Assembly (NCBI GenBank): GCA_947259295.1
Contig: CAMYMG010000096.1
Location: 1-61,487 of the forward strand
DNA from: an uncultured Rhizobiaceae bacterium
Lineage (GTDB): Bacteria > Pseudomonadota > Alphaproteobacteria > Rhizobiales > Rhizobiaceae
Length of the DNA: 61,487 nucleotides
Direction: 5' to 3'
The notes beneath the pieces were generated by a model. It was not told the DNA's origin and did not search any database. It was given only the letters and a program-made list of their open reading frames with translations. A program made the translations under genes and the position numbers. This document shows, piece by piece, positions 51,681 to 60,353 of this stretch (position 1 is its first letter; every line of letters starts with the position of its first letter).

Positions 51681-52925
51681 CTATTGAAGAACCAGGTCGG
51701 CTTGCATGGCGCCAGCCGTCTTGATGCCCTGGAGGATGGCAATGATCCCGTCCGGCTTGACCCCCAGGCGGTTCAGACCGGAGACCAGCGTTTCGAGATT
51801 GGGACCGTCGAGCACGGCGACGCGCGCATCGGGCTGCGTCGCGTCGATGGCGGTGTAGGGTTCGAAGGCGGTGACGCCATCGGAGAACGGCTCCGGCTGA
51901 ACGACTTGCGGCGCCTCGGTGATACGCACCGTCAGCGCGCCATGGCTTACCGCGACGCGGGAAATCCTGACATCGTTACCGATGACGATGGTTCCGGTCC
52001 GCTCGTCCACGACGACGCGCGCCGGCGCGTCGGCTGCGACGGCGATGTTCTCGATCTCTGCATAGAAACGGGCAGCCGAAATGTCCTTCGGCTTGCGGAT
52101 GACGATGGTGCGCGAATCCTGCTCCTGCGCCAGGCGGGCGCCGAAGCGAACGCCCGAATAGGTGTTGATGGCGTCGGCGACGCGGACAGCGGTGGAAAAG
52201 TCGGCGTTTCTCAGTTGCAGGACCAGCGTGGTCTGGTTGGCGAAGAGTGCCTCCACCTGACGCTCGACAATGGCGCCGTTCGGCACTCGGCCGGCGGTCG
52301 GTACGCCCTGGCTCAGCGATTCGGCCTGACCTTCCGCGTTGTAGCCGGAGATGACCGGACCCTGGGCCACGGCGTATATCTCGCCGTCGGCCGCCTTCAT
52401 GGGGGTCATGACGAGCGTGCCGCCAGAGATCGAGGTCGCATCGCCGAGCGATGCCACGCTGACATCGATGCGCGAGCCGGACTGGACGAAGGGCGGCATG
52501 TTGGCGGTGACGATGACGGCGGCGACGTTCTTGGCGCGGGCGCGGCCACCCTCGCTCGCGATGCCGAGGTTTTCGAGCATGGCCCGCATGGACTGTTCGG
52601 TGAAGGGCGAATTGCGCAGGCTGTCGCCGGAGCCCTGCAAACCGATGACCAGACCGTAGCCGACCAGTTGATTGTCGCGGGCGCTCTGCAGCTGCGCGAT
52701 ATCCTTGATGCGTGCGACGGTGCCATGATTGGGCAGGTTGCTGTCGCCGATCGTGTATCGCACGAGCTTTCCCTGGACGCCTTCCTGTCCGGTAGGAACG
52801 CCGTCCGACGGAGCGGGAAATTGCCCCAGGCTATTCTGGGCGGGCATGGTGACCGACATGTCGGCCGCCGCCGCCGGGATTACCGAAAGCCCGCCGAAGA
52901 TTGCCAGAATCGCGATCCTGATCAT
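51681..52925 (-). CDS. flgI: flagellar P-ring protein FlgI
   Basis: This 414-residue periplasmic protein forms the P ring. A signal peptide ([20 protein letters not shown]) is followed by an unusual stretch of about 45 residues before the conserved start RIKDIAQLQSARDNQLVGYGLVIGLQGSGDSL; typical FlgI proteins are about 370 residues and lack it. The end GVKPDGIIAILQGIKTAGAMQADLVLQ is standard. The ATG at 52925 overlaps the flgA stop by 4 bases; longer starts are rejected. Confidence 0.95.
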   Translation of the reverse strand: MIRIAILAIFGGLSVIPAAAADMSVTMPAQNSLGQFPAPSDGVPTGQEGVQGKLVRYTIGDSNLPNHGTVARIKDIAQLQSARDNQLVGYGLVIGLQGSGDSLRNSPFTEQSMRAMLENLGIASEGGRARAKNVAAVIVTANMPPFVQSGSRIDVSVASLGDATSISGGTLVMTPMKAADGEIYAVAQGPVISGYNAEGQAESLSQGVPTAGRVPNGAIVERQVEALFANQTTLVLQLRNADFSTAVRVADAINTYSGVRFGARLAQEQDSRTIVIRKPKDISAARFYAEIENIAVAADAPARVVVDERTGTIVIGNDVRISRVAVSHGALTVRITEAPQVVQPEPFSDGVTAFEPYTAIDATQPDARVAVLDGPNLETLVSGLNRLGVKPDGIIAILQGIKTAGAMQADLVLQ

Positions 52926-53398
52926 GAAGCTCCAACCCGGATGGAGCCGTCCGCCATGACCGTGCCGGACAGGACCTTGCCGCTGTCGATATTGCGCACC
53001 TTGACGAAGTCGCCGGCGGCTCCCGGCTGCAGGGTGATGGCCGCGGCAGAAATCATAAGGCCGCCGGAGATGAAGATCATCTGGACCGAGGCACCCTGTT
53101 TCACCACCCAGGGCTCGCGCACCGAACTGGCTGAGATGTAGCGTCCGGGCAGCAGCGTCCGGCTGGCGACCTTTCCTTCCAGGTCCTGGAGGTCCACCGT
53201 GACGGCCGGCGGGATGATCTTGCCTGGCTTCAGCGTCACCTGCTTCAGCGCATCCATCCCGATGGTCTCGCCCGGATAGATGACGCGGTTGGGGATGAAC
53301 ACGACCTCCTGCGCTTGCGCGGGAAGGATGCCGCAAGCTGCCAGGAGTGCGGCGGCGATTGCAGACCTGCCGATCATGCGCGCAACGACCTTCATCAT
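52922..53398 (-). CDS. flgA: flagellar P-ring assembly chaperone FlgA
   Basis: This 158-residue periplasmic chaperone has a signal peptide (cut near AQA|QEV) and an SAF-like domain with [24 protein letters not shown], and it ends [21 protein letters not shown], the usual FlgA finish. It helps FlgI polymerise around the rod. It overlaps flgG and flgI by 4 bases. Confidence 0.94.
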   Translation of the reverse strand: MMKVVARMIGRSAIAAALLAACGILPAQAQEVVFIPNRVIYPGETIGMDALKQVTLKPGKIIPPAVTVDLQDLEGKVASRTLLPGRYISASSVREPWVVKQGASVQMIFISGGLMISAAAITLQPGAAGDFVKVRNIDSGKVLSGTVMADGSIRVGAS

Positions 53399-54183
53399 CT
53401 GATGTTCTTCGAGACCACGGCGGCCATCTCGTCGGCTGCCTGGATGACTTTCGAGTTCATCTCGTAGGCGCGCTGCGCCGAGATCAGCTCGGTGATTTCC
53501 TTGACCGGATCGACGTTGGAGTTCTCGAGGTAACCCTGCTCGATCGTCGCATAGCCGAGGTCGCCCGGCACGCCGACATTGGCGGCGCCGGATGCCGGCG
53601 TTTCCTGGAAGAGGTTGTCGCCCAGCGGGGCCAGGCCTGCCTCGTTGGCAAAGGAAGCGAGCGTCAACTGGCCGAGTTCCTGAAGTGCGGCCTGGCCGTC
53701 GATGCGGGCAAACACCTGGCCCGACTTGTTGACGATGACTTCCAGGGCATCTGCCGGAACGGTAATGGCGGGACTGACGGTGAAGCCATCGACCGTCACC
53801 AACTGGCCGGTTGCGTTGGTATTGAAGGCGCCGGAGCGCGTGTAGAGGGTCTGGCCGTCGGCACCCTCGATCTGGAACCAGCCATTGCCGGTCAGGGCGA
53901 GGTCGAGACTGTTGCCGGTGTTGGTCAGGCCGCCCTGGATATGGACGTTGCGGACAGCGGCCGTCTTCACGCCGAGACCGATGGAGACGCCTTCCGGTAC
54001 GATGCTCGCATTGGCGCGGCTCGGAACACCCTGCATGCGGTCGACCTGATAGAGCAGGTCCGAGAACTCGGCGCGGGCGCGCTTGAAGCCCGTCGTGTTG
54101 ATGTTGGCGATGTTGTTGGCGATGACCTCGAGATTGGTCTGCTGGGCATTCATGCCCGTAGCGGCGATGGCGAGTGCTTTCAT
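53395..54183 (-). CDS. flgG: flagellar distal-rod protein FlgG
   Basis: This 262-residue protein has the N-terminal [43 protein letters not shown] and C-terminal [34 protein letters not shown] motifs of the distal rod protein. It is exported and makes the drive shaft inside the P and L rings. It starts 12 bases after fliE. Confidence 0.97.
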   Translation of the reverse strand: MKALAIAATGMNAQQTNLEVIANNIANINTTGFKRARAEFSDLLYQVDRMQGVPSRANASIVPEGVSIGLGVKTAAVRNVHIQGGLTNTGNSLDLALTGNGWFQIEGADGQTLYTRSGAFNTNATGQLVTVDGFTVSPAITVPADALEVIVNKSGQVFARIDGQAALQELGQLTLASFANEAGLAPLGDNLFQETPASGAANVGVPGDLGYATIEQGYLENSNVDPVKEITELISAQRAYEMNSKVIQAADEMAAVVSKNIR

Positions 54184-54195
54184 GACATTGGTCCC

Positions 54196-54513
54196 CTAGA
54201 TCGCCATCCGGCTGATTTCCATGTAGGCGCTGATGATCTTGTCGCGGATTGCGACAGCCGCCTGCAAAGACTGTTCCGCGCTCATCACGGCGTCGGCCAC
54301 TTCGCGCGCGTCGACATCGCCCTGCAGCGCCTTCACCGAGACCTGTTCGGCGTTGCCGAGGGTCTCGACAGTCCGTGTCGCGAGGTCAGACATCACCGAT
54401 GCGAAGGAGGCGACCGGGCTCGCGCCGGAAGCTGCTCCCGTTGTACCTTCCGCAGGCCCGGCGGGACTGCCGATGGACTTGAAATCGAGCGGGGTAATTG
54501 CACCGATCATCAC
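54196..54513 (-). CDS. fliE: flagellar hook-basal body complex protein FliE
   Basis: This 105-residue protein joins the MS ring to the rod. It has the C-terminal helices typical of FliE ([46 protein letters not shown]). It overlaps flgC by 4 bases. Confidence 0.94.
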   Translation of the reverse strand: MMIGAITPLDFKSIGSPAGPAEGTTGAASGASPVASFASVMSDLATRTVETLGNAEQVSVKALQGDVDAREVADAVMSAEQSLQAAVAIRDKIISAYMEISRMAI

Positions 54514-54926
54514 TGGCCTCGCATCAGGTCAATGGTCATGGAGATGAGATCGCGTGCCTGCTTGATGACCTGCAGATTGGCTTCGTAGGAGCGGTTTGCC
54601 TCGCTCATGTCGGCCATTTCGAGCAGCACGTTGACGTTGGGCATCTTGACGTAGCCGTTCACGTCGGCGGCTTCGTGCCCGGGCAGGAACTCGACGGGAA
54701 ACTCGCTGCGATCCCGGTCGATCGATCCGATCTCGACCATCGAACCGCCACTGGCGCGATCGAGCTCGGCCGCGAAGGTGACGGTCTTGCGGCGATAGGG
54801 ATCCGAACCGGGCGTGTCGCCGGTCGATTGGGCGTTGGCGAGGTTTTCCGAGACCACGCGCAGGCGCTCCGACTGGACGCCGAGGCCGGACGATGCGACT
54901 TTGAGGGCTGCGGCAAGCGGGTCCAT
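54510..54926 (-). CDS. flgC: flagellar proximal-rod protein FlgC
   Basis: This 138-residue rod protein has the N-terminal motif [29 protein letters not shown] and the C-terminal [35 protein letters not shown]. It is exported early to build the proximal rod. It starts 2 bases after the flgB stop. Confidence 0.96.
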   Translation of the reverse strand: MDPLAAALKVASSGLGVQSERLRVVSENLANAQSTGDTPGSDPYRRKTVTFAAELDRASGGSMVEIGSIDRDRSEFPVEFLPGHEAADVNGYVKMPNVNVLLEMADMSEANRSYEANLQVIKQARDLISMTIDLMRGQ

Positions 54927-54928
54927 GA

Positions 54929-55309
54929 TCAGCTCTTGGAACTCAGCATGATCATGCGGTGAAACGCCTTGACGATGGCGGTGTTGAGTTCGAACTGGCG
55001 GCGGATCTCGCCGGCCTTGAGCATCTCGTTCTCAAGAACCACGGTGTTTTCCGACGGCAGCATCGACTTGCTGGCATCGTCCTGGCGGAGCGAGAAGCCG
55101 GATTCGGTCGTGCGCCCCCTGAGGTGGCCGACCTGCGTCGTCGAAAGGGAGACTGCCGTATTGTCCAGGACCTTCTCGAAAGGCTCGACGTCAACCGTCC
55201 CGTAGCCCGGCGTGTTGGCATTGGCCACGTTGCCCGCGACTGCCGACTGACGCACGGCGAGCCAGCGCGATTGCTGGGCGGCAAGCTGGAATAGATTGAC
55301 AGGCTCCAT
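54929..55309 (-). CDS. flgB: flagellar proximal-rod protein FlgB
   Basis: This 126-residue protein starts the rod. It contains [33 protein letters not shown], the rod-family N-terminal motif, and ends with a helix [18 protein letters not shown]. It is the first gene of the ten-gene operon to fliP and has the shared promoter element upstream. Confidence 0.96.
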   Translation of the reverse strand: MEPVNLFQLAAQQSRWLAVRQSAVAGNVANANTPGYGTVDVEPFEKVLDNTAVSLSTTQVGHLRGRTTESGFSLRQDDASKSMLPSENTVVLENEMLKAGEIRRQFELNTAIVKAFHRMIMLSSKS

Positions 55310-55333
55310 GTAGATCTCCGGGCAGGTTCCCGA

Positions 55334-55375
55334 ATAGTACGGAGCCAGTCTTGCGTGGGCCTTGCGTGGACCTTG
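55334..55375 (-). promoter_or_regulatory. shared flagellar promoter element, flgB copy, with tandem repeats
   Basis: Minus strand: CACGCAAG (55357-55350), 10 bases, TACTAT (55339-55334). On the plus strand the block CTTGCGTGG(G/A)C is repeated directly at 55350 and 55361, and a third, weaker copy begins at 55372, all spaced 11 bases, which looks like tandem sites for one protein. Confidence 0.65.
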
Positions 55376-55381
55376 CCGGGT

Positions 55382-56041
55382 CTATTCGCCGACGTTCAGA
55401 ACGAGGCCGGCGTCGGTAACCAGCTTCCATTCGCCGTCATGTTCCTCGATTGCTTCGACCTTGCTCGAGTCCGGCAGCACGGAACCGCGCTGCACGACGA
55501 AAAGGCCGCTGTCGTCCTCAATCAGGGCACGGCCATTGGCGACATGGACGAGCCGGAAATTGACCGGCAGCGGCGGAAACGGCTGACCGGTCACGCCCGG
55601 AGTGCCGCGCTCATTCTCGTCGGTTTCATCGGGCGTCGTGCCGGTGGCAAGAAGATCGAGTTCCATCGGCGGGATCACCGCGGCATCGCTCGGCGCGCCG
55701 ACGCGCTCGGGTTGCGATCCGAGGAGAATGGGTCCGGCATCGGACTCCGTGCCCTCGAACTTCATCGCCCGGATGCCGAAATCGTCCTGATTGAAGAAAA
55801 TGTACCAGGGAAACAGCGCGCAGATGAGCCCCAGCGTGACGCCGAGCGCCGCCACGGTGAGGTCGCTGCGCCGGTCGCGTTTCGCGGGTGGCGGCTCGGC
55901 CGTGAACGGTACGGGCGCCTGCTTCGGCTGCATGAGCCGGCCAAGAAACCCACGGCGATCCGCGGCCACGTCCTTGAACACGGCGCGTTGGTTCTGCTTG
56001 ACCAGTCTGGCGAGGTTCCTGTCAGCCCGGCTGAACCGCAT
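55382..56041 (-). CDS. conserved flagellar-locus membrane protein of unknown function
   Basis: I cannot name this 219-residue protein. It has a basic cytoplasmic N-terminus of about 60 residues, one membrane helix (about 63-85, VAALGVTLGLICALFPWYIFF), an acidic Pro-rich linker and a C-terminal periplasmic region ending in EHDGEWKLVTDAGLVLNVG, which resembles the small beta folds of secretion-pilotin or SPOR-like domains only in a general way. Its start overlaps the fliI stop by 20 bases, so it belongs to the flagellar operon. Confidence 0.8.
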   Translation of the reverse strand: MRFSRADRNLARLVKQNQRAVFKDVAADRRGFLGRLMQPKQAPVPFTAEPPPAKRDRRSDLTVAALGVTLGLICALFPWYIFFNQDDFGIRAMKFEGTESDAGPILLGSQPERVGAPSDAAVIPPMELDLLATGTTPDETDENERGTPGVTGQPFPPLPVNFRLVHVANGRALIEDDSGLFVVQRGSVLPDSSKVEAIEEHDGEWKLVTDAGLVLNVGE

Positions 56042-57425
56042 TTGGCCTCTCCTTGCTCTTCAGATGTCGCGCGAGATCGGCGAACGCATCGGGCGAGGGG
56101 CGATCCCTCGGCGTCTGGGTCATGGCTTCGTATATGAGCGGCACCTGCCTGACGGCGGCATCCAATTCTCCGTCGGCGCCCGCCTGATAGGCGCCGAGCA
56201 GCCGGATGTCCCTCGTGTCCTCGTAGCGCGAGATCATCGACTTCAGTTGCGTGACCAGCTTGCGCTGGTCGTCGCTCCACGCCTTCGGCGCCAGCCTCGA
56301 GATCGACGACAGCGGGTTGACCGGCGGGTAGCGCCCCTGCTCGGCGATCGTGCGGTCGAGGACGACGTGGCCGTCTAGAATACCGCGCACCGAATCGGCA
56401 ACCGGGTCATTGTGGTCGTCACCGTCGATCAGCACTGAGATGATCGCGGTCACCGAGCCCGAGCCTTCGGCGCCGGGGCCGGCGCGCTCGAGCAGCTTGG
56501 GAAGGTCGGTGAAGACCGAGGCCGGGTAACCGCGCGCCACGGGGGGCTCGCCCGTACCGGTGGCCACTTCGCGCAGCGCATGGGCAAAGCGCGTGATGGA
56601 GTCGAGGACCAGCAGGACGCGGTCGCCCTTCATACTGAAATGCTCGGCGACGCGCATCGCCGTGTCGGGCGCGCGCTTGCGCATCATGGCGCTTTCGTCG
56701 CTGGTCGATACGACCGCGACCGTCTTGGCCATGCAGGCCGGGCCGATCGTGTCCTCAAGGAATTCCCGCACTTCGCGGCCACGTTCTCCGATCAGCGCGA
56801 CGACGACGGTGTCGAACGCCTCGGCGCTCGCCAGCATGGCGAGCAGCGTCGATTTTCCGACGCCCGAGCCGGCGAAGATTCCGAGCCTTTGGCCAAAACA
56901 GATGGGCGTGAAGATATCGATGACCTTGACGCCGGTGTGGAAGGACGAGCCGACGCGCTGACGCGCCAGCGCCGAAGGCTGTACGGCGAGGGCGGCGTCG
57001 TCAGGGTCACCCTTGGCCAGCGGTGGGCCACCATCGATCGGGCGTGCCAGCGCATCGATCGCCCGGCCGCGCCAGGTTGGATGGGGCAGGACGGTGAAGG
57101 GCCCGAGATTGAAGACAGGATCCGATACGCCGGCGTCGCCCGATGTTTCGTAAGGGGCGACCAGGACCTGGTCCGGCGAGATCTGGACGATTTCGCCGTG
57201 GCGCGAGCCGACCCGGCTTCGGTGCTCGACCATGTCGCCGAGCCGCGCCGTGTCGGAGATGCCCCGCACACGGTAGTGGGTCGGCGAGACCTCGGTGATG
57301 CGGCCACCGCGCCGAACCAGGGTCCGTTCGTCAGCGATGCCGCGCCAGGCTCGATCCAGCGCGTCGAGCGGGTTGTCCCGCGGCATGTCGGAGGTGAAGC
57401 GCGCCGTGGGCAGCGAGAGCGTCAT
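56022..57425 (-). CDS. fliI: flagellum-specific ATP synthase FliI
   Basis: This 467-residue cytoplasmic ATPase powers flagellar protein export. It has the Walker A loop GSGVGKST (Lys181), the Walker B strand RVLLVLDSITRFAHALRE, and the family's SGSVTAIISVLIDGDDHNDPVADSVRGILDGHVVL. FliH and FliJ would be its partners; likely forms of both are coded in other operons here. It starts 9 bases after the flgF stop. Confidence 0.97.
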   Translation of the reverse strand: MTLSLPTARFTSDMPRDNPLDALDRAWRGIADERTLVRRGGRITEVSPTHYRVRGISDTARLGDMVEHRSRVGSRHGEIVQISPDQVLVAPYETSGDAGVSDPVFNLGPFTVLPHPTWRGRAIDALARPIDGGPPLAKGDPDDAALAVQPSALARQRVGSSFHTGVKVIDIFTPICFGQRLGIFAGSGVGKSTLLAMLASAEAFDTVVVALIGERGREVREFLEDTIGPACMAKTVAVVSTSDESAMMRKRAPDTAMRVAEHFSMKGDRVLLVLDSITRFAHALREVATGTGEPPVARGYPASVFTDLPKLLERAGPGAEGSGSVTAIISVLIDGDDHNDPVADSVRGILDGHVVLDRTIAEQGRYPPVNPLSSISRLAPKAWSDDQRKLVTQLKSMISRYEDTRDIRLLGAYQAGADGELDAAVRQVPLIYEAMTQTPRDRPSPDAFADLARHLKSKERPNAVQPG

Positions 57426-57434
57426 GCGTGAAAA

Positions 57435-58163
57435 CTATTTCGAGCCAAGTGTCTTGATGGCGTCCGTGTAGGAGGACTCGGTCGTGCGCAGCATCGCGGC
57501 AACGTTTTCGAAGGCCCGCTGGACCTTTATCAGACGGGTTATCTCGAGCACCGGATTGACGTTGGATTCCTCCAGGAAGCCCTGCGCGACGCCGGCATCC
57601 AGCCGGTCGACGAGAGGCTCCGGCTCGCCATCTGGAACGATGCCCGAATTGTCGAAACGGACGAAGTTGGGACCCGGGTCGAACGCGAAAAGGCCGAGCG
57701 CGCCGACCTGCTGGTCGCCCTGGCGCAGCGTGCCGTCGGCACCGGCGGTCGGCGGGCCATTTCGCGGGTCGAGCTGTATCGGCGCGCCGCCGGCGTCGAG
57801 CACGGCGTAGCCCTCGATGCTGACCAACTGGCCATTTTCCGACATGGTGAAGCGACCGTCGCGCGTCATTACCGTGCCGGCCGGGGTCTCGATGCCGAAC
57901 CAGGCGTCGCCGCGGACCGCAAAATCGAACGGGTTGCCGGTTTCGCGCAGCGGTCCCTTGATGTCGGAGATGTAGGTGTCGCCGGCGGAGGCGAACGCGA
58001 TCGAGTCCTCGCCAAGTCCCGAGACGACGTCCTCGAACTTCACCCCCGTGGCGCGGAAGCCGACCGTCGAGCTGTTGGCGACATTGTCGGCGATCGTGTC
58101 CAGCCGGCGCTGCAGCGCGACCTGGGCCGACAGGGCTACATAGAGTCCGTCCTGCGTCGCCAT
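57435..58163 (-). CDS. flgF: flagellar rod protein FlgF
   Basis: This 242-residue proximal-rod protein has YVALSAQVALQRRLDTIADNVANSSTVGFRATG near the start and SNVNPVLEITRLIKVQRAFENVAAMLRTTESSYTDAIKTLG at the end. It is exported into the rod. It begins 3 bases after the DUF1217 gene ends. Confidence 0.95.
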   Translation of the reverse strand: MATQDGLYVALSAQVALQRRLDTIADNVANSSTVGFRATGVKFEDVVSGLGEDSIAFASAGDTYISDIKGPLRETGNPFDFAVRGDAWFGIETPAGTVMTRDGRFTMSENGQLVSIEGYAVLDAGGAPIQLDPRNGPPTAGADGTLRQGDQQVGALGLFAFDPGPNFVRFDNSGIVPDGEPEPLVDRLDAGVAQGFLEESNVNPVLEITRLIKVQRAFENVAAMLRTTESSYTDAIKTLGSK

Positions 58164-58166
58164 GAT

Positions 58167-59288
58167 CTATCTCTTCATCGACTGGATGGCGAACAGCGTG
58201 TTGGTCGAGATGCCAAACTCGACCGGCTGGCTGAACAGGATGCTGGCGGAGGTCAGCGCCGGGGAGCTCGGATTGTTGATCTCCCACAGGCTGGTGAAAC
58301 GCGTCAGGAATTCGCCGAGCTTCTCGGGATCGGAGAAGTCCTCGATGTTGAATTTTTGCTCGAAGAACTTGACCTGCTTGTCAATGTCGGCGGAGGCAAA
58401 GGAGTCGGGGAGTGAGAGCGCGGTGCGCACGACGCGGGCAAGAGCGGGGTCGGCGAGCACCTCGTAGAAGGAGGTGAGCAATGGTGCCTTGCGCTCGAAG
58501 TAGAGGGCGAGGCGAACGCCTTCGTTCTGTTCTCCGGCGTTCTCCTCCAGCGTCTGCCGGAGATATTTGTCGACCGCCGGCTGCTGGGCACGGCTGTAGG
58601 TCGTCGCAGTCTCGCCCTTGCCCTCGAAGTCGAAGGCGGCGACGAATGCCTTGTAGTTCAAGTTGTCCGACTTGTTGGCCGGGCTGTCGGGATCACGCGT
58701 TCCGCCATCGAGCATTTTCTCGATGAGTTCCATGTCCGCGGTGCTCGAATCAAGTTCGTAGGCCGCCATTGCGTAGGTCAGCAGCTCGGTGTCGGCCATG
58801 AACTCCTTGACCGACTTCACCTTGCCGATATTGGCGAGGTAGTAACTGGTTTCGGTCTTGACGAATTCGGAGTCGCGCGGGATGCCGGCGATCTCGGCCT
58901 GGATGGCGTAGTTTGCCGGGGTTTCGTGCTGCGCCTTGTTGTAGACCGTGGCCAGCGAACCGCGGGCGGCGAAATTATAGGTCGTGACAAACTCCGCATA
59001 GCGCTTGTCCGAGAGCTTGTTGGCAAAGCTGTCGGGATCGGTGACGCCTTCCTTGAGCGCCTTGACCATGAAGGCCTTGGCATAGGTCATTTCCTCCAGC
59101 CCATGCGCCTTCATGGCGTAGCGGAACAGCCGGTCGTCCTTGACGAACTCTTCGATCGACGTGACCTTGGTTATGTTCTCCTGATAATATTTCGTTTCCC
59201 GGTCGACGACCGGCTGGTTCTCGACCCGGTCGATCGCCTTCGGAATATCCCGCGCGATAAGCTGGTAGCTGAGATAGGTACTGAGCAA
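58167..59288 (-). CDS. DUF1217 flagellar protein
   Basis: This 373-residue protein belongs to DUF1217, coded beside flgF in rhizobia and related bacteria. It is mostly helical and contains two similar blocks of about 105 residues (about 28-130 and 138-235), each with the pattern YY..NI.KV.S..EF...D.L..YAM.A and ending in DPDS.AN. Its job is unknown; position suggests a rod or basal-body role. It heads its operon and is divergent from motA. Confidence 0.88.
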   Translation of the reverse strand: MLSTYLSYQLIARDIPKAIDRVENQPVVDRETKYYQENITKVTSIEEFVKDDRLFRYAMKAHGLEEMTYAKAFMVKALKEGVTDPDSFANKLSDKRYAEFVTTYNFAARGSLATVYNKAQHETPANYAIQAEIAGIPRDSEFVKTETSYYLANIGKVKSVKEFMADTELLTYAMAAYELDSSTADMELIEKMLDGGTRDPDSPANKSDNLNYKAFVAAFDFEGKGETATTYSRAQQPAVDKYLRQTLEENAGEQNEGVRLALYFERKAPLLTSFYEVLADPALARVVRTALSLPDSFASADIDKQVKFFEQKFNIEDFSDPEKLGEFLTRFTSLWEINNPSSPALTSASILFSQPVEFGISTNTLFAIQSMKR

Positions 59289-59318
59289 GGACGGGCCTCC
59301 GGCCTGAATCTTTTCCGA

Positions 59319-59342
59319 AGGTTAGGGCGGCTTGCTTGTGCG
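59319..59342 (-). promoter_or_regulatory. shared flagellar promoter element, DUF1217-flgF-fliI copy
   Basis: Minus strand: CGCACAAG (59342-59335), 10 bases, TAACCT (59324-59319), ending 31 bases before the DUF1217 start. Confidence 0.7.
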
Positions 59343-59378
59343 AGGCTTATTCGCGCCGGGCGGGGTCGATTCAAGCCT

Positions 59379-59402
59379 CACACAAGGCACGGGCTGTACT
59401 TC
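59379..59402 (+). promoter_or_regulatory. shared flagellar promoter element, motA copy
   Basis: Plus strand: CACACAAG (59379-59386), 10 bases, TACTTC (59397-59402), 35 bases before the motA start. With the divergent copy at 59319-59342 it forms a near-perfect inverted repeat around the centre of the gap. Confidence 0.68.
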
Positions 59403-59436
59403 TGGTCGCATCGTTGCGTGTTGGAAGGACCCACCC

Positions 59437-60318
59437 TTGAGCATACTCATCGGATTTGTTGTTACGCTCGGCTGCGTCCTCGGCGGTTTCATGGCAATGG
59501 GCGGGCACATCGAAGTCCTGATCCAGCCCTGGGAAGTCGTCATCATCTGCGGCGCCGCGCTCGGCTCCTTCCTCATCGCCAATCCGATGAAGGTGGTGAA
59601 AGACACCGGCAAGGCCTGCCTGGAAGCCTTCAAGCAGGCGGTGCCCAAGGAACAGAATTATCTCGAGACGCTGGGCGTGCTGCATTCGCTGATGCGCGAG
59701 CTGAAGACGAAATCGCGCAGCGAGGTCGAGGCCCACATCGACAATCCGGAAGAGTCGGCGATCTTCCAGGCGTTCCCGACGGTCATGAAGAACCATGACC
59801 TGCTGCATTTCATCTGCGATTACTGCCGCATCATCATCATCGGAAATGCCCGCTCGCATGAGATCGAGGCGCTGATGGATGAAGAGATCCAGACCATCCG
59901 CACCGACAAGCTGAAGTGCTATCACGCGCTGACAGCGATGGGCGACGGCTTCCCGGCGATCGGAATCGTGGCCGCCGTGCTCGGCGTGGTGAAGGCGATG
60001 GGCGCCCTCGACCAGTCGCCGGAGATCCTCGGCGGCCTGATCGGTGCGGCGCTCGTCGGCACCTTCCTTGGCATCTTCATGTCCTATTGCGTCGTCGGCC
60101 CGATAGCCACCAAGGTCAAGTCGGTGCGCGAGAAGCAGAACCGGCTCTATGTCATCGTCAAGCAGACGCTGCTTGCCTACATGAACGGCTCGCTGCCGCA
60201 GGTGGCGATCGAGTTCGGGCGCAAGACGATCTCGGCTTATGATCGTCCGTCCATCGACTCGGTAGAGCAGAGTACGATGAGCGCAGGCGGGGCCGCAGCC
60301 CAGCCGAAGGCTGCCTGA
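59437..60318 (+). CDS. motA: flagellar motor stator protein MotA
   Basis: This 293-residue inner-membrane protein has four helices (two near the start: [38 protein letters not shown]; two near 165-225) and the conserved [21 protein letters not shown] with the proline needed for torque. With MotB it forms the proton channel. The family start [12 protein letters not shown] uses a TTG at 59437 preceded by GGAAGGA; upstream starts would add unrelated residues. It heads the rightward motA-fliM-fliN unit. Confidence 0.94.
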   Translation: MSILIGFVVTLGCVLGGFMAMGGHIEVLIQPWEVVIICGAALGSFLIANPMKVVKDTGKACLEAFKQAVPKEQNYLETLGVLHSLMRELKTKSRSEVEAHIDNPEESAIFQAFPTVMKNHDLLHFICDYCRIIIIGNARSHEIEALMDEEIQTIRTDKLKCYHALTAMGDGFPAIGIVAAVLGVVKAMGALDQSPEILGGLIGAALVGTFLGIFMSYCVVGPIATKVKSVREKQNRLYVIVKQTLLAYMNGSLPQVAIEFGRKTISAYDRPSIDSVEQSTMSAGGAAAQPKAA

Positions 60319-60353
60319 GCAATGATCCGCAGCAGCACGAGCATGGCTTGAGC

